In this document: one piece after another, positions 18,707 to 27,935 of the stretch | How positions within the stretch are numbered: the stretch's first letter is position 1 | Layout of the letters: every line of letters begins with the position of its first letter | NCBI GenBank assembly: GCA_000431795.1 | Contig: FR887371.1 | Coordinates: forward strand, 33,936 to 97,935 | Source of the DNA: Clostridium sp. CAG:302 | GTDB lineage: Bacteria > Bacillota_I > Bacilli_A > RF39 > UBA660 | DNA length: 64,000 bases | Direction of reading: 5' to 3' | Notes under the pieces: generated by a model | Databases searched by the model: none | Seen by the model: the letters and a program-made list of their open reading frames with translations, nothing else | What the model was told of the DNA's origin: nothing | Position numbers and translations under genes: made by a program

Positions 18707-20501
18707 TAATACTTTCTAATAAATAATCATTTTCTTCTTTAGATTTAATAGCTATTCTAATATATTCATTATCATCAAAACCATTTTTACCATTAAGTAC
18801 TTTAATTAATATCTTTTTACTATCTAAAAGATATTCTGCTATTTCTTCTGCTTTACCTTTATTTAATTTAATCATAAAATAGTTAGCATCAGATTTATAA
18901 ACATTTAATTCTTTTATTTCTAATAATTTATTATAGAATCTATTTCTTTCTTCTTTTATCTTGTTACATCCAATAACATAATCTTTTTTATAAATAGAAA
19001 TAATTTGTAAAAAGTATTCTGCAAATGAATTAATATTCCATACAGGTAAATTCTTATTAATAATATCCAAATATTTTTTATTACCACTTGCAAGTACTCC
19101 AAGTCTAAGGCCAGGCACACCATAAGATTTACTAATACTCTTAATAACAATCAAATTAGAATATTTATTTAATATATCATCATTGATTAAAGTATAATTA
19201 TCATCAGCAAAGTCAATAAAAGATTCATCAAATATAACTTGTTTATTCTTTTCACTAGCAGTATCTAACAACTTAATAGTTTCATCATAAGTCAAATGAG
19301 AACCACTAGGATTATCTGGAGATATAACTATCAAAGTATCAACTTTATCTAACACTTTAATTAATTCATCCAAAGATAATCTATAGTCATTATCTTTACT
19401 ATTTATATATAAAATATCATTATCCGGAAAACATCTTACATACTCGTTAAATGATGGAATAGTAAGAGCAATTTTTTTATTAGTAACATATCTTAGATTA
19501 TTAATAAGCTCTGCTGCCCCATTGCCAATTAAAATGTTTTCTTCACTAACATTATCAAACATTCTAGAAGCACATATTCTTTCTATTTTTTGACCAGAAG
19601 GATAATTAAATAAAAGTTCATTATAAAAATACTTCATTTTATCTATCATTTTATCAGTAGGAAAATAAGGATTAACTAAATAACAATAATCTTTAATACC
19701 ATTAAATCTCCAATATCCGCCAAATCTCTTATGAAATAATTCTAGTTTTTCTCTAGTACTTGGAGCAAATATAGCTTTAGCTATATCATAATCTTGACAA
19801 TCATCTATTTCATACCAATCTTCACCATTTAATTGTAAACCATGTAACTTAGCCTCTTTAAGTCCGCTAATAACCTTTAAAACAAGTTCATAATAATCAT
19901 TATTACCATAAGCTTTAATATAAGATTCTAAAAATGGTAAATAAAATCTTTCACTAAACTCCTTACTAAATTTATAAATATTAACTGTTTTATAGTACTT
20001 ATTTACATCACTATAATCAAAATCTTTCTTTTCTACAAATGAACTAATAGTATCGTCATCATTTAAAGTTACAACAGTACCATCCATCCATTCCTCATAT
20101 TTAGCTACAACTGCCGCACTCTCATACTTAGAATTAACTAATTTTTTTACTATAGAAGTATCATATATCAAATCAGATTCCAAGAGTACAGTATCATCTT
20201 TAACCAAATAATCTTTTGCCAAATATAAAGAATATATATTATTAGTAGTATCATATATATCATTATTTATATAAGTAATATTAATTTTCTTATCAAGTTC
20301 TTTTTCTTCAATATATTCTTTTACATTTTCACCTTTATAACCAAGTACAATAATAAAATCTTTAATATCAGCTTCAATTAAAGCATCTATTGCTCTTTCT
20401 AATAAAGTTTTACCATGTATATTAAGCATACATTTAGTATTATTTTTAGTATATTTACCAAGTCTAGAGCCTTTACCAGCTGCTAACATAATTGCTTGCA
20501 T
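18690..20501 (-). CDS. Bifunctional sugar/phosphocholine-type nucleotidyltransferase and class I/II aminotransferase
   Basis: 603 residues, two enzymes on one chain. Residues 1-245 are a LicC/PntC-like nucleotidyltransferase: MLAAGKGSRLGKYT, Lys23, TTNNIYSLYLA (85-95), LESDLIY and the metal site WYEIDD (229-234). Residues about 270-603 are a HisC/CobD-like PLP enzyme: IGNGAAELI, SPDNPSG (394-400), FDESFIDF and the PLP lysine Lys458 in SISKSYGVPGLRLG. Related fusions are known in phosphonate metabolism, where a cytidylyltransferase (PntC) is joined to an aminoethylphosphonate transaminase. No PEP mutase is visible here, so the substrate remains open (phosphocholine-, phosphoethanolamine- or aminoethylphosphonate-like). 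The gene starts a transcription unit separate from ugd. Confidence 0.85.
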   Translation of the reverse strand: MQAIMLAAGKGSRLGKYTKNNTKCMLNIHGKTLLERAIDALIEADIKDFIIVLGYKGENVKEYIEEKELDKKINITYINNDIYDTTNNIYSLYLAKDYLVKDDTVLLESDLIYDTSIVKKLVNSKYESAAVVAKYEEWMDGTVVTLNDDDTISSFVEKKDFDYSDVNKYYKTVNIYKFSKEFSERFYLPFLESYIKAYGNNDYYELVLKVISGLKEAKLHGLQLNGEDWYEIDDCQDYDIAKAIFAPSTREKLELFHKRFGGYWRFNGIKDYCYLVNPYFPTDKMIDKMKYFYNELLFNYPSGQKIERICASRMFDNVSEENILIGNGAAELINNLRYVTNKKIALTIPSFNEYVRCFPDNDILYINSKDNDYRLSLDELIKVLDKVDTLIVISPDNPSGSHLTYDETIKLLDTASEKNKQVIFDESFIDFADDNYTLINDDILNKYSNLIVIKSISKSYGVPGLRLGVLASGNKKYLDIINKNLPVWNINSFAEYFLQIISIYKKDYVIGCNKIKEERNRFYNKLLEIKELNVYKSDANYFMIKLNKGKAEEIAEYLLDSKKILIKVLNGKNGFDDNEYIRIAIKSKEENDYLLESIKEYYL

Positions 20502-20572
20502 TTACTTCACATCCTTACATAATCTAAGTTTATCATTATTTTAAATCATAGTCAATTAAATTAAGCAGAAAA

Positions 20573-20602
20573 AAATGAAGTAACTTACCTCACTTTACAT
20601 TT
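20573..20602 (-). terminator. Probable terminator of ugd
   Basis: Minus strand AAATG...CATTT with an inner AAGT/ACTT pairing, followed by TTTTTC. The stem contains an internal loop, so the call is moderate. Confidence 0.45.
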
Positions 20603-21955
20603 TATTTTAGAACAATTATCAATTGTTTTTCTTCCAACAGAATCATAATATACATTATATTTTTCTACATCGGATAATTTATAACAATTTCTACCATCAT
20701 AAATTCTAGGACTTGCCATTAACTCTTCATATCTGGATATATCATATTCTTTAATCATAGGCCATTCAGTCATAATAAGAACAGCATCAGTATCCATAAT
20801 AGTACTATCAATATCAGTAAAATAACTAATACTTCCTACTACACCATCATCTTCTAATTTATATGAAATTCTTTTTTTAAAGCTTTCTATTGATATTGGA
20901 TCATAAGCTTTAATTACCGCACCAGCATCCAATAATAATTCAATATTATATATAGAAGGAGCTTCTCTTAAATCATCAGTACCAGGTTTAAAAGTTAAAC
21001 CAAGTACAGCTATATTTTTACCTTTTAGATTACCAAAATCACCTAATAACTTTTCATATAATTTAATTTTTTGACTTTCATTAACATCAATACAAGCCTT
21101 AACAGTTCTAAGTTCTGCACCAACTTGTGAACTCAAATAATGAAGAGCTTTAGTATCTTTGGGAAAACAGCTTCCGCCATAACCTATTCCAGCATTTAAA
21201 AATTTATTGCCTATTCTAGAATCAAATCCCATTCCCTTTGATACATCTTCAATATTTGCACCAAGCTTCTCACATAAGTTTGCGATTTCATTAATATAAG
21301 AAATTTTTAATGCCAAGAAATCATTAGAAGCATACTTAATCATTTCTGCACTTCTTCTATTCGTAGATAATAAAGGCACATTATATGGTTCTTTAGTTAA
21401 TGGTTCATACATTCTTAGTAATACCTCTTCTGCTTCCTTACATTCAGTACCAATTACAATTCTTGAAGCATAAAGAGTATCCCTCACTGCAGTACCCTGA
21501 GCTAAAAATTCTGGATTACTAGCAACATTAATGTTAATTCCATCTCTAACATTATTTTTTAAGTATCTTTCAACTTCATCATTAGTACCAATAGGTACAG
21601 TAGATTTAACAACCACTACTACATCTTTTTCTACTGATTTAGCAATTTGTTCACACACACCATAAACATAATCTAAATTAGCAGATCCGTCTCTTCTTTC
21701 AGGAGTACCAACGCCTATTATAATAACATCTGCATCTTTATATGCCTTCTTATAATCGGTAGTATAAATAAGCCTATTACTATTTTTTTGCATAAGTTCT
21801 TCTAAACCTTGCTCATAAATAGGACTTATACCACTTCTCATCTTTTCTATTTTCTTTTCATCAATATCAACACAAGTAACATTATGTCCAATATTAGCTA
21901 ATGCCACTCCTGTTACCAACCCTACATATCCTGTTCCAGCTACTGCTATTTTCAC
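20585..21955 (-). CDS. ugd: UDP-glucose 6-dehydrogenase
   Basis: Oxidises UDP-glucose to UDP-glucuronate with two NAD+. The protein has about 456 residues, with the NAD-binding KIAVAGTGYVGLVTG, GVGTPERRDGSANL, VKSTVPIGT, SNPEFLAQG, the active-site Cys263 in GYGGSCFPKD and GLTFKPGTDDLREAPS. The start is a GTG at 21955. GGAGG stands eight bases upstream, while the ATGs further up precede that site. Together with the UDP-glucuronate epimerase at 23141-24109 it would deliver UDP-GlcA and UDP-GalA, which makes the polymer acidic. The gene lies in its own block with the DUF3048 gene. Confidence 0.95.
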   Translation of the reverse strand: MKIAVAGTGYVGLVTGVALANIGHNVTCVDIDEKKIEKMRSGISPIYEQGLEELMQKNSNRLIYTTDYKKAYKDADVIIIGVGTPERRDGSANLDYVYGVCEQIAKSVEKDVVVVVKSTVPIGTNDEVERYLKNNVRDGININVASNPEFLAQGTAVRDTLYASRIVIGTECKEAEEVLLRMYEPLTKEPYNVPLLSTNRRSAEMIKYASNDFLALKISYINEIANLCEKLGANIEDVSKGMGFDSRIGNKFLNAGIGYGGSCFPKDTKALHYLSSQVGAELRTVKACIDVNESQKIKLYEKLLGDFGNLKGKNIAVLGLTFKPGTDDLREAPSIYNIELLLDAGAVIKAYDPISIESFKKRISYKLEDDGVVGSISYFTDIDSTIMDTDAVLIMTEWPMIKEYDISRYEELMASPRIYDGRNCYKLSDVEKYNVYYDSVGRKTIDNCSKIKCKVR

Positions 21956-22012
21956 TTCTATTACCTCCATCATGTATATACATCATAACATTATTTAGCC
22001 TTGAAATCAACC

Positions 22013-23062
22013 CTAATTAATACTTAAATTACCACTAGTAGGATAAATTTGAATATAAGTATTACCATCATTAACAACTAATTCTTCACCACTAGATTTT
22101 ATTTTATATATAGTTTTATCATTTTTACCACTCTTATTCCAAGTAATAGGTATACTATAACCATTAGATACATAATATCCTTCTCCACTACCAACATTAT
22201 CTATTTTTTGATATGCACAGTATCCATGATCACAATAATTAGAATAATTAACACTATATATAATAATATTTTTAATCTTATATTGTTCTCCAGTTACTAA
22301 ATCAACATTCTTAGTACCATTCATACTTCTTAAATATACTTTATTATCACTATCATAAGTATAATTAGAAGTTCTATAATCAGAATATTTAATACTAACA
22401 TTATTAGCTATACTACTACCATCTAATTTAGATAAATCTATTTCTTCAGCACTATATTTAAGTAAACTCTTAGTTTCGGTAGTAGTTCTATACTTTCTAT
22501 TACTAGCACCTTCACCTAATAATTTAGTAGAAGTAAATAATTTATGTTCCCAAGCTCTATTTAAAGAAGTATCTCTAAATCCATATTGACCATCAACATC
22601 AACATCATTAATACCTTCACTAGCAATTCTTTTTAAAGCATCTTCTGCTCCTCCAGCATGACCATATATAGCATCATTTTCATATACATAATCTAAATAT
22701 TGTGTTCTAGCGCTTCTAACAGAACCAATCTTATCTACCTCTGTATCTTTAAATAGTGCCATCATTCTCGTAATACCACCTTCAACCATTAATTCATATA
22801 CAATATATGCTTTATCAAGACCAGCTTGTGGCAATGCTCCATTATGGCAATTTATCATAACAGCATAAGGCCTAGTATCACTATCTACATCAATTATACT
22901 CACCTTTTTTTCTTCTTTTATTTCTTCCTTAATATTATCTTTTTTATCAGGAATTTTTTTATTATTATCAATAACAAAATATACTCCTATGCCAATACCA
23001 CATAACACGATAACACCAAGTACAATAAATAAAATTAACTTATTATTTTTTCTTTTTCTCAT
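22013..23062 (-). CDS. DUF3048 (YerB-like) membrane-anchored protein
   Basis: 349 residues. One hydrophobic anchor (about 9-31) follows a basic start, with a charged linker and an extracytoplasmic domain behind it. DTRPYAVMINCHNGALPQAG, YELMVEGGITRMMALF, KIGSVRSARTQYLDYV and AIYGHAGGAEDAL are characteristic of DUF3048, the family of Bacillus YerB. Function is not established; the family is widespread in Gram-positive bacteria and is usually surface-exposed. It has its own promoter (23098-23126), GGAGG before the ATG, and lies upstream of ugd with a 57-base gap. A role in cell-envelope assembly is only suggested by position. Confidence 0.88.
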   Translation of the reverse strand: MRKRKNNKLILFIVLGVIVLCGIGIGVYFVIDNNKKIPDKKDNIKEEIKEEKKVSIIDVDSDTRPYAVMINCHNGALPQAGLDKAYIVYELMVEGGITRMMALFKDTEVDKIGSVRSARTQYLDYVYENDAIYGHAGGAEDALKRIASEGINDVDVDGQYGFRDTSLNRAWEHKLFTSTKLLGEGASNRKYRTTTETKSLLKYSAEEIDLSKLDGSSIANNVSIKYSDYRTSNYTYDSDNKVYLRSMNGTKNVDLVTGEQYKIKNIIIYSVNYSNYCDHGYCAYQKIDNVGSGEGYYVSNGYSIPITWNKSGKNDKTIYKIKSSGEELVVNDGNTYIQIYPTSGNLSIN

Positions 23063-23097
23063 ATTTACCTCCTAACAATAGTATTTTATCTACTTCA

Positions 23098-23126
23098 AGT
23101 ATAACACATAAAAGAAAAAATACAAA
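23098..23126 (-). promoter_or_regulatory. Promoter of DUF3048-ugd
   Basis: Minus strand extended -10 TGTTATACT (TATACT at 23098-23103), 17-base spacer, TTTGTA (23121-23126). The -35 box lies inside the arm of the terminator of the upstream epimerase gene. The same ATGTGTTATACTT string occurs in the promoter before the LCP gene. Confidence 0.55.
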
Positions 23127-23140
23127 CTAATTTTTGTATT
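23119..23140 (-). terminator. Terminator of the epimerase gene
   Basis: Minus strand AATACAAA, 6-base loop, TTTGTATT followed by TTTTC, directly behind the stop codon at 23141. Confidence 0.8.
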
Positions 23141-24109
23141 TTATTCTTGACTATTATTTTTATACCAATTAATAAAGTTTTCAATTCCTTCTTTAAAGCT
23201 AGTTTTAGGTTCATATCCTAATAGTTTTTTAGCTTTTGATATATCAGCGTATGTTCTATCAACATCACCAGGTTGCATAGGTAAAGTATCAATACTAGGA
23301 GTAACTCCAAGTACATCACCAATAACATTAATCATATCTTTTAAACTAATAGGATTATTACTACCTAAATTAATAATTTCATAGACATTATCATTATTCA
23401 TTACATAATCACAAGACTTGCATATACCATCAACAATATCATCTACATAAGTATAATCTCTCGAAGTATTTCCATCACCATACATTGGAATAGATTTACC
23501 ATCAAGCATTAATCTTGTAAATTTATTAATTGCTAAATCAGGTCTTTGTTTAGGTCCATATACTGTAAAAAATCTAAGCATTATAATATTCATATCATTA
23601 AGTTTATGATAAACATGAGCCATTACTTCATTAGCCTTCTTAGTAGCGGCATAAGGACTAATAGCATAATCAACTATCATGTCTTCTCTAAAAGGAACTT
23701 CCTTACAATTACCATAAACACTACTACTTGATGCCATAACCAAAGATTTAACATTATGTAGTTTAGCCTCTTCAAGAATATTTTGCGTACCAATACCATT
23801 AACTTCTTGATATAATAAAGGATTTTCAATAGAAGGTCTAACTCCGGCCATCGCAGCAAGATGCATAACAACATCAATATGATTTTCATCAAATACTTTC
23901 TTTACATCTTCTCTATTTCTAATATCTCCCCTATATAATTTATAATTATCATTATTAATAAAATCTTTAATATTCTTTTCTTTAATTTTAGGATCATAAT
24001 AATCACAAAAATTATCAATAGTAACAACCTTATTTCCCTCTTTTAATAATCTTTCAGTAAGCGTAGAGCCAATAAACCCAGCTCCACCTGTAATAAAATA
24101 TGTTTTCAT
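23141..24109 (-). CDS. UDP-glucuronate 4-epimerase-like NAD-dependent epimerase
   Basis: 322 residues, extended SDR fold: TYFITGGAGFIGSTL at the start, then IDNFCDYYDPKIKEKNI, MHLAAMAGVRPSIENP, SSSSVYG, the catalytic YAATKK (Tyr-x3-Lys) and FFTVYGPKQRPDLAINKFT. The last two, and AMAGVRPSIE, are typical of UDP-glucuronate 4-epimerases (CapI/WbnF/GAE type), which give UDP-galacturonate. AAGGAG precedes the ATG at 24109. The first 56 bases overlap the end of the DUF362 gene, and this gene ends the upstream half of the polysaccharide locus (terminator 23119-23140). Ugd next door supplies its substrate. Confidence 0.88.
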   Translation of the reverse strand: MKTYFITGGAGFIGSTLTERLLKEGNKVVTIDNFCDYYDPKIKEKNIKDFINNDNYKLYRGDIRNREDVKKVFDENHIDVVMHLAAMAGVRPSIENPLLYQEVNGIGTQNILEEAKLHNVKSLVMASSSSVYGNCKEVPFREDMIVDYAISPYAATKKANEVMAHVYHKLNDMNIIMLRFFTVYGPKQRPDLAINKFTRLMLDGKSIPMYGDGNTSRDYTYVDDIVDGICKSCDYVMNNDNVYEIINLGSNNPISLKDMINVIGDVLGVTPSIDTLPMQPGDVDRTYADISKAKKLLGYEPKTSFKEGIENFINWYKNNSQE

Positions 24110-25511
24110 TTCTTCTTTCTCCTTTTAGTATTGTTTTTTTATCATTAGTAGTAAGATAATCTATCCAACCATCGGTAGGAATGAAATTTTTATTATATTT
24201 TTCCTCACTATTTATTCCATTTTGATCAATAAATTTATATTCCATTAATGAAGATATTTTAAATTTTTTTAATTTGTATCCCTCATTAATATATTTAATT
24301 TTTTTAGGATCAAACCCCATTATTTTGCAAATAGACCTATCCATATTTAATTGATTAAAGCTAGCTACTATTAGTCCGACTTCTTTATTCGATGGAATAA
24401 GTGGGCCTTCTTTTTCACCAGAAATAATCATATCCGCAACATTAAAAATAATTCTCTTTTTATTATTAGATAAAACACCATTTTTATCAGAATATAATAA
24501 TATTTTATTTATATCAAGTATAGTTCTCCATATTGTATCATTTCCATACCAACTTCCCTCTTGAAATCTTTCTTTATGAGTTAAAACCATCAATTTATAA
24601 AATACACCATTTATAAGGTAAATTATTTTGCTATGTGTATAAGAATAATTCTTAGCAACAGAACGACAATATTTAATAAAACTACTTTCTGGATATTCAT
24701 CACCATGACTAGCAACACTACCATTCCTATGATGTGGTAAATACTCTTTTTTACTATTCACACCAACAAAGTTTTTCATAGAGGCAGTGATACCAGCTTT
24801 TCTATGACATTTTGGCTTTGGAACATTAATTATAACATCAGCATCAAGAATATCTTTAGAAATTAAATATTCATGTTTTCCTTGACAATGATGACTATGC
24901 ATATACTTTAAATTGTAATTTGTAATAGCATACTTTTTATAATATTCATCAGTTTCAACCAAAGAACTATTTTCTCCAATATCGACTACAGTACATTCAA
25001 TTTCTGGATTACTATTCTTTCTAAAATCTTTTAATTCAACCTTATAATTAAAATCATTATATTTTTTTATTGCCTCTTCTAAATTATATAACTTTATAAC
25101 TTCAGCAAAATTGCATTCTTGTACAGGAGCATCACCAACGATAATACTACCAGTACCATTTAAAGCAATTATTGTATAATCAATAATTGGTCTAATTACA
25201 GAAAAGTTAGTTATTAATGAATCGGTATTACCATCCAAAGATTCATTAATATGTTTCACTAAATTAGGTTTTATCACTACTTTATTATTTTTTTTAATAA
25301 AATCACCAAAAGGATTCCAATTTTTTTTACCAATATTCCCTTTATCAAGCCCCATTTGAATAAAAAGTCTACGAACACAATCGTATATATTAGAATCACT
25401 CTTAATATCAATGTTTAATCCCTCTGGATACACTGTTGATGGATTAAAAACATTGTCATTACTATATTTATATATTTTTGTATCAACAACATATACATCG
25501 TTATTTTTCAT
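24054..25511 (-). CDS. DUF362 domain protein
   Basis: 485 residues. KVVIKPNLVKHI, SVIRPIIDYTI, IIVGDAPVQECNF and DADVIINVPKPKCHRKAGITASMKNFVGV are the DUF362 core. Many family members carry ferredoxin clusters, but no CxxCxxC cluster is visible here. Function is not established; family members do occur in surface polysaccharide loci. It overlaps the upstream flippase gene by 11 bases and the downstream epimerase by 56 bases, so its last 18 residues are encoded in another frame of the epimerase start. That tail is tryptophan- and tyrosine-rich and unlike the rest, which hints at a lost original stop. Confidence 0.8.
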   Translation of the reverse strand: MKNNDVYVVDTKIYKYSNDNVFNPSTVYPEGLNIDIKSDSNIYDCVRRLFIQMGLDKGNIGKKNWNPFGDFIKKNNKVVIKPNLVKHINESLDGNTDSLITNFSVIRPIIDYTIIALNGTGSIIVGDAPVQECNFAEVIKLYNLEEAIKKYNDFNYKVELKDFRKNSNPEIECTVVDIGENSSLVETDEYYKKYAITNYNLKYMHSHHCQGKHEYLISKDILDADVIINVPKPKCHRKAGITASMKNFVGVNSKKEYLPHHRNGSVASHGDEYPESSFIKYCRSVAKNYSYTHSKIIYLINGVFYKLMVLTHKERFQEGSWYGNDTIWRTILDINKILLYSDKNGVLSNNKKRIIFNVADMIISGEKEGPLIPSNKEVGLIVASFNQLNMDRSICKIMGFDPKKIKYINEGYKLKKFKISSLMEYKFIDQNGINSEEKYNKNFIPTDGWIDYLTTNDKKTILKGERRNENIFYYRWSWVYWLYAY

Positions 25512-27012
25512 TGCTATTTTTCCTTTCCTTAATCATTTTTATTATATCATTAAAATCATTTCTAAATAAGATAATATTAACTAAAAGTACAAAGACTGTA
25601 ATTACTACAATAGTTATAACTGCCAAAATCACCCATTTAATATAAGTATCAATATTAATATTAATACAAAAAATTTGAAATAACATAACTATTAACATTT
25701 CAATAAATGAAACAATTATTATTTTTAAAGAATTAATAAACTTAGTTTCTAATATTTTTGTAGAACCATAGTATATAAACCCAAATGTTCTAATTGGCAT
25801 AGATATTAAAGTACCAATAGCAACTCCTACTAAACCATATTTTTTAACTAGTAACACAGAAATTATTATATTAACCACTGGTTCTATAATAGAAAAAATC
25901 TTAGTTTCCTTAAAATGACCCTTAGCATATACAATAGTTGAATATGGATATCTTATAACAAAGAAAAACTCAGCAAAAACTAAAATATAGGCAAAAGTAG
26001 GAATAACATAATTAGCATCAACAAAATTTTTAGTATAAACTGAAACAAAAGGAACTATCAATATTAAAGTTGAAGCAAGCAATATTGTTGTCAATGTATA
26101 AAATATGAAAGAATACAAACTAAACTTATGTCTTACTTGTTCTGAATTCTGCGTAATTAGTGTTTTGCCAAAAAAAGCATCAATACCATTAGTTAAAGAG
26201 ACAATCAAAGCACGAATACCATTCGTAATCAAAGCATAAACTGAATATATTGAAATATTTGTTAAATTACTAAATATAGTTAATAAAATAACATCTATAC
26301 TAGATTGCACAGTTGATGCAATATGATGAATTAGTCCATCCCATTGTTTATCAAATTTATAAGTTGAATTATTGTTTATTTTATAATTATACTTTTTGTT
26401 AAAATACATTCGCATTATAATCGGTTTAATTACATATATAATTGAACCTGCTAACTTTACACATTGAATATTACAATTTAGTTTTATCAAAATAACAATA
26501 ACAAGTAGGTTAACAATATAACCAATTGAATTTATATTATCAATAAAATAATTTTTTTGATCGGATTTCAAAAACAAATTATATGTCATTCCTAAATAAT
26601 ATTCAGAAAAATATCCAATAGCAATAATTAATATTAATGATACGGTATATAAATATGAATAATTATTATTTATAAATCTTGGATATATGACACAAAGAAA
26701 CGAAATGTATGCTAAAAGAACATATGATATTCTTTTAAAAAATAAATTAGCTTTACCTAATATATTTCCAACCTCTTCTTTATTTTTTTCTACCAAAGGT
26801 TTATAAAGAGCATTTTTTATAACAGGTCCTATACCGCCTTCTAATAAAGAAATATAAGCTAAAAACTGTGCAATCGAAGAAATAAGGCCATTGACTTCAG
26901 AACCAAATTTTTTTATTATCATTACAGGAACGATAAATCCATATACTATAGTAATTGCCTGATAAATAAACGAAGAAAGAATATTTTTAATTATAGTTTT
27001 TTTATTATTCAT
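25501..27012 (-). CDS. wzx: Wzx-type polysaccharide flippase (second copy in locus)
   Basis: 503 residues with 12-14 hydrophobic helices of the MOP superfamily. KKTIIKNILSSFIYQAITIVYGFIVP is the N-terminus, and a polysaccharide-synthesis C-terminal-like half follows (YSTIVYAKGHFKETK). It is more like the Bacteroides/Firmicutes Wzx group with an SLLEGGIGPVIKNALY segment than the other flippase at 17148-18611. It presumably exports a lipid-linked oligosaccharide made by the GT4 and ATP-grasp genes upstream. Two flippases with two polymerases point to two repeat units or two polymers. Confidence 0.88.
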   Translation of the reverse strand: MNNKKTIIKNILSSFIYQAITIVYGFIVPVMIIKKFGSEVNGLISSIAQFLAYISLLEGGIGPVIKNALYKPLVEKNKEEVGNILGKANLFFKRISYVLLAYISFLCVIYPRFINNNYSYLYTVSLILIIAIGYFSEYYLGMTYNLFLKSDQKNYFIDNINSIGYIVNLLVIVILIKLNCNIQCVKLAGSIIYVIKPIIMRMYFNKKYNYKINNNSTYKFDKQWDGLIHHIASTVQSSIDVILLTIFSNLTNISIYSVYALITNGIRALIVSLTNGIDAFFGKTLITQNSEQVRHKFSLYSFIFYTLTTILLASTLILIVPFVSVYTKNFVDANYVIPTFAYILVFAEFFFVIRYPYSTIVYAKGHFKETKIFSIIEPVVNIIISVLLVKKYGLVGVAIGTLISMPIRTFGFIYYGSTKILETKFINSLKIIIVSFIEMLIVMLFQIFCININIDTYIKWVILAVITIVVITVFVLLVNIILFRNDFNDIIKMIKERKNSNEK

Positions 27013-27014
27013 AT

Positions 27015-27935
27015 CTAATCATTCCTTTTAGAAGGTAATTTAATTAAATCACCTATTTTTTTATCCCATTCTAATGGTTTAAACTCCTCATATCCATTTC
27101 CTGGATAAAAAGTCATTTCACCAAAATATAGTTTCCCATTAATTTCATACCAATCAACTCGTACAAAAGGAATATTATCGGACAAAATCTTTGAAAATTT
27201 TAACATTAAGTTATAGTTAAAAGGCTTTTTAATTTCTTTATTTGATGAAGGATAATGTCTTTCAAAAGGTAACTTGTTCCAATCTAAGTCAAAAAAAGTA
27301 ACCTTTAAACCATCTTTATACCGCTCACTACATGTAAAAGATAACTTAGGCTCTCCATCAAAACACATAAACTTATAATCAATTAACTCCTTATTTACAT
27401 TATCTTCCATATATTTTTCGATTATTATTTTAGGCTTAACATTCTTATACGGCCATTCCCTACCACAATAATAATAATTTCTTTTCAAAGAAGCATTGAT
27501 TTTTTTTCTTGCAGAAACTATATCAAAATTACTTTTATTTCTACATATTGCTAACCCACCAGAATCATGATTACATTTAATTACAAATTGATTAGGTAAT
27601 TTATCAAAATCAATATCATCAAATTTGTCATATACTCCAATTAAAGGTATTAGATATTCTTCACCTATTTTTTCTTTTATATACTCTCTAACTTCATATT
27701 TGTCTACCATCTTAGTATACTCTGGATTTTTATCATAGAGTTTTAACCATTGTAACTTTTCATTAAAAGTTTGTGGATTTTTTAAATTTAATTTATATCC
27801 CATTTTATATTTAAAATATATCTTCAAATATGTTTTATCAGATAATATTTTTGAAAGTTTACTATTCATTACTCTTAACACAAGTTTTGATGGATTAAGT
27901 AAATAATACTTTAACTTTAACAATTTATTTTTCAT
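27015..27935 (-). CDS. TupA-like ATP-grasp protein
   Basis: About 306 residues. NPQTFNEKLQWLKLYDKNPEY, VDKYEVREYIKEKIGEEYLIPL, FVIKCNHDSGG, PKIIIEKYME and FVRVDWYEINGKLYFGEMTFYPGNG are the hallmarks of TupA-like ATP-grasp proteins. The last holds the ATP/metal site with D-W and E-x-T-F. TupA makes teichuronopeptide in Bacillus. Family members are thought to form amide bonds, for example of an amino acid with a uronic acid. The ATG at 27935 matches the paralogue and overlaps the GT4 stop by 11 bases. It is strongly similar to the paralogue at 28997-29911, so a duplication of a GT4/ATP-grasp pair is likely. Confidence 0.85.
   Translation of the reverse strand: MKNKLLKLKYYLLNPSKLVLRVMNSKLSKILSDKTYLKIYFKYKMGYKLNLKNPQTFNEKLQWLKLYDKNPEYTKMVDKYEVREYIKEKIGEEYLIPLIGVYDKFDDIDFDKLPNQFVIKCNHDSGGLAICRNKSNFDIVSARKKINASLKRNYYYCGREWPYKNVKPKIIIEKYMEDNVNKELIDYKFMCFDGEPKLSFTCSERYKDGLKVTFFDLDWNKLPFERHYPSSNKEIKKPFNYNLMLKFSKILSDNIPFVRVDWYEINGKLYFGEMTFYPGNGYEEFKPLEWDKKIGDLIKLPSKRND

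Noticed and set aside
23677..23892. Minus-strand frame of 71 codons inside the epimerase gene
   Set aside because: It is another frame of the same strand in a conserved SDR gene, without its own start signals.
24054..24056. Mycoplasma-type code with TGA read as tryptophan
   Set aside because: TGA ends several genes, and ATGA overlaps (8512-8515, 17148-17151) make sense only if it is a stop. Tryptophans are encoded by TGG where inspected.
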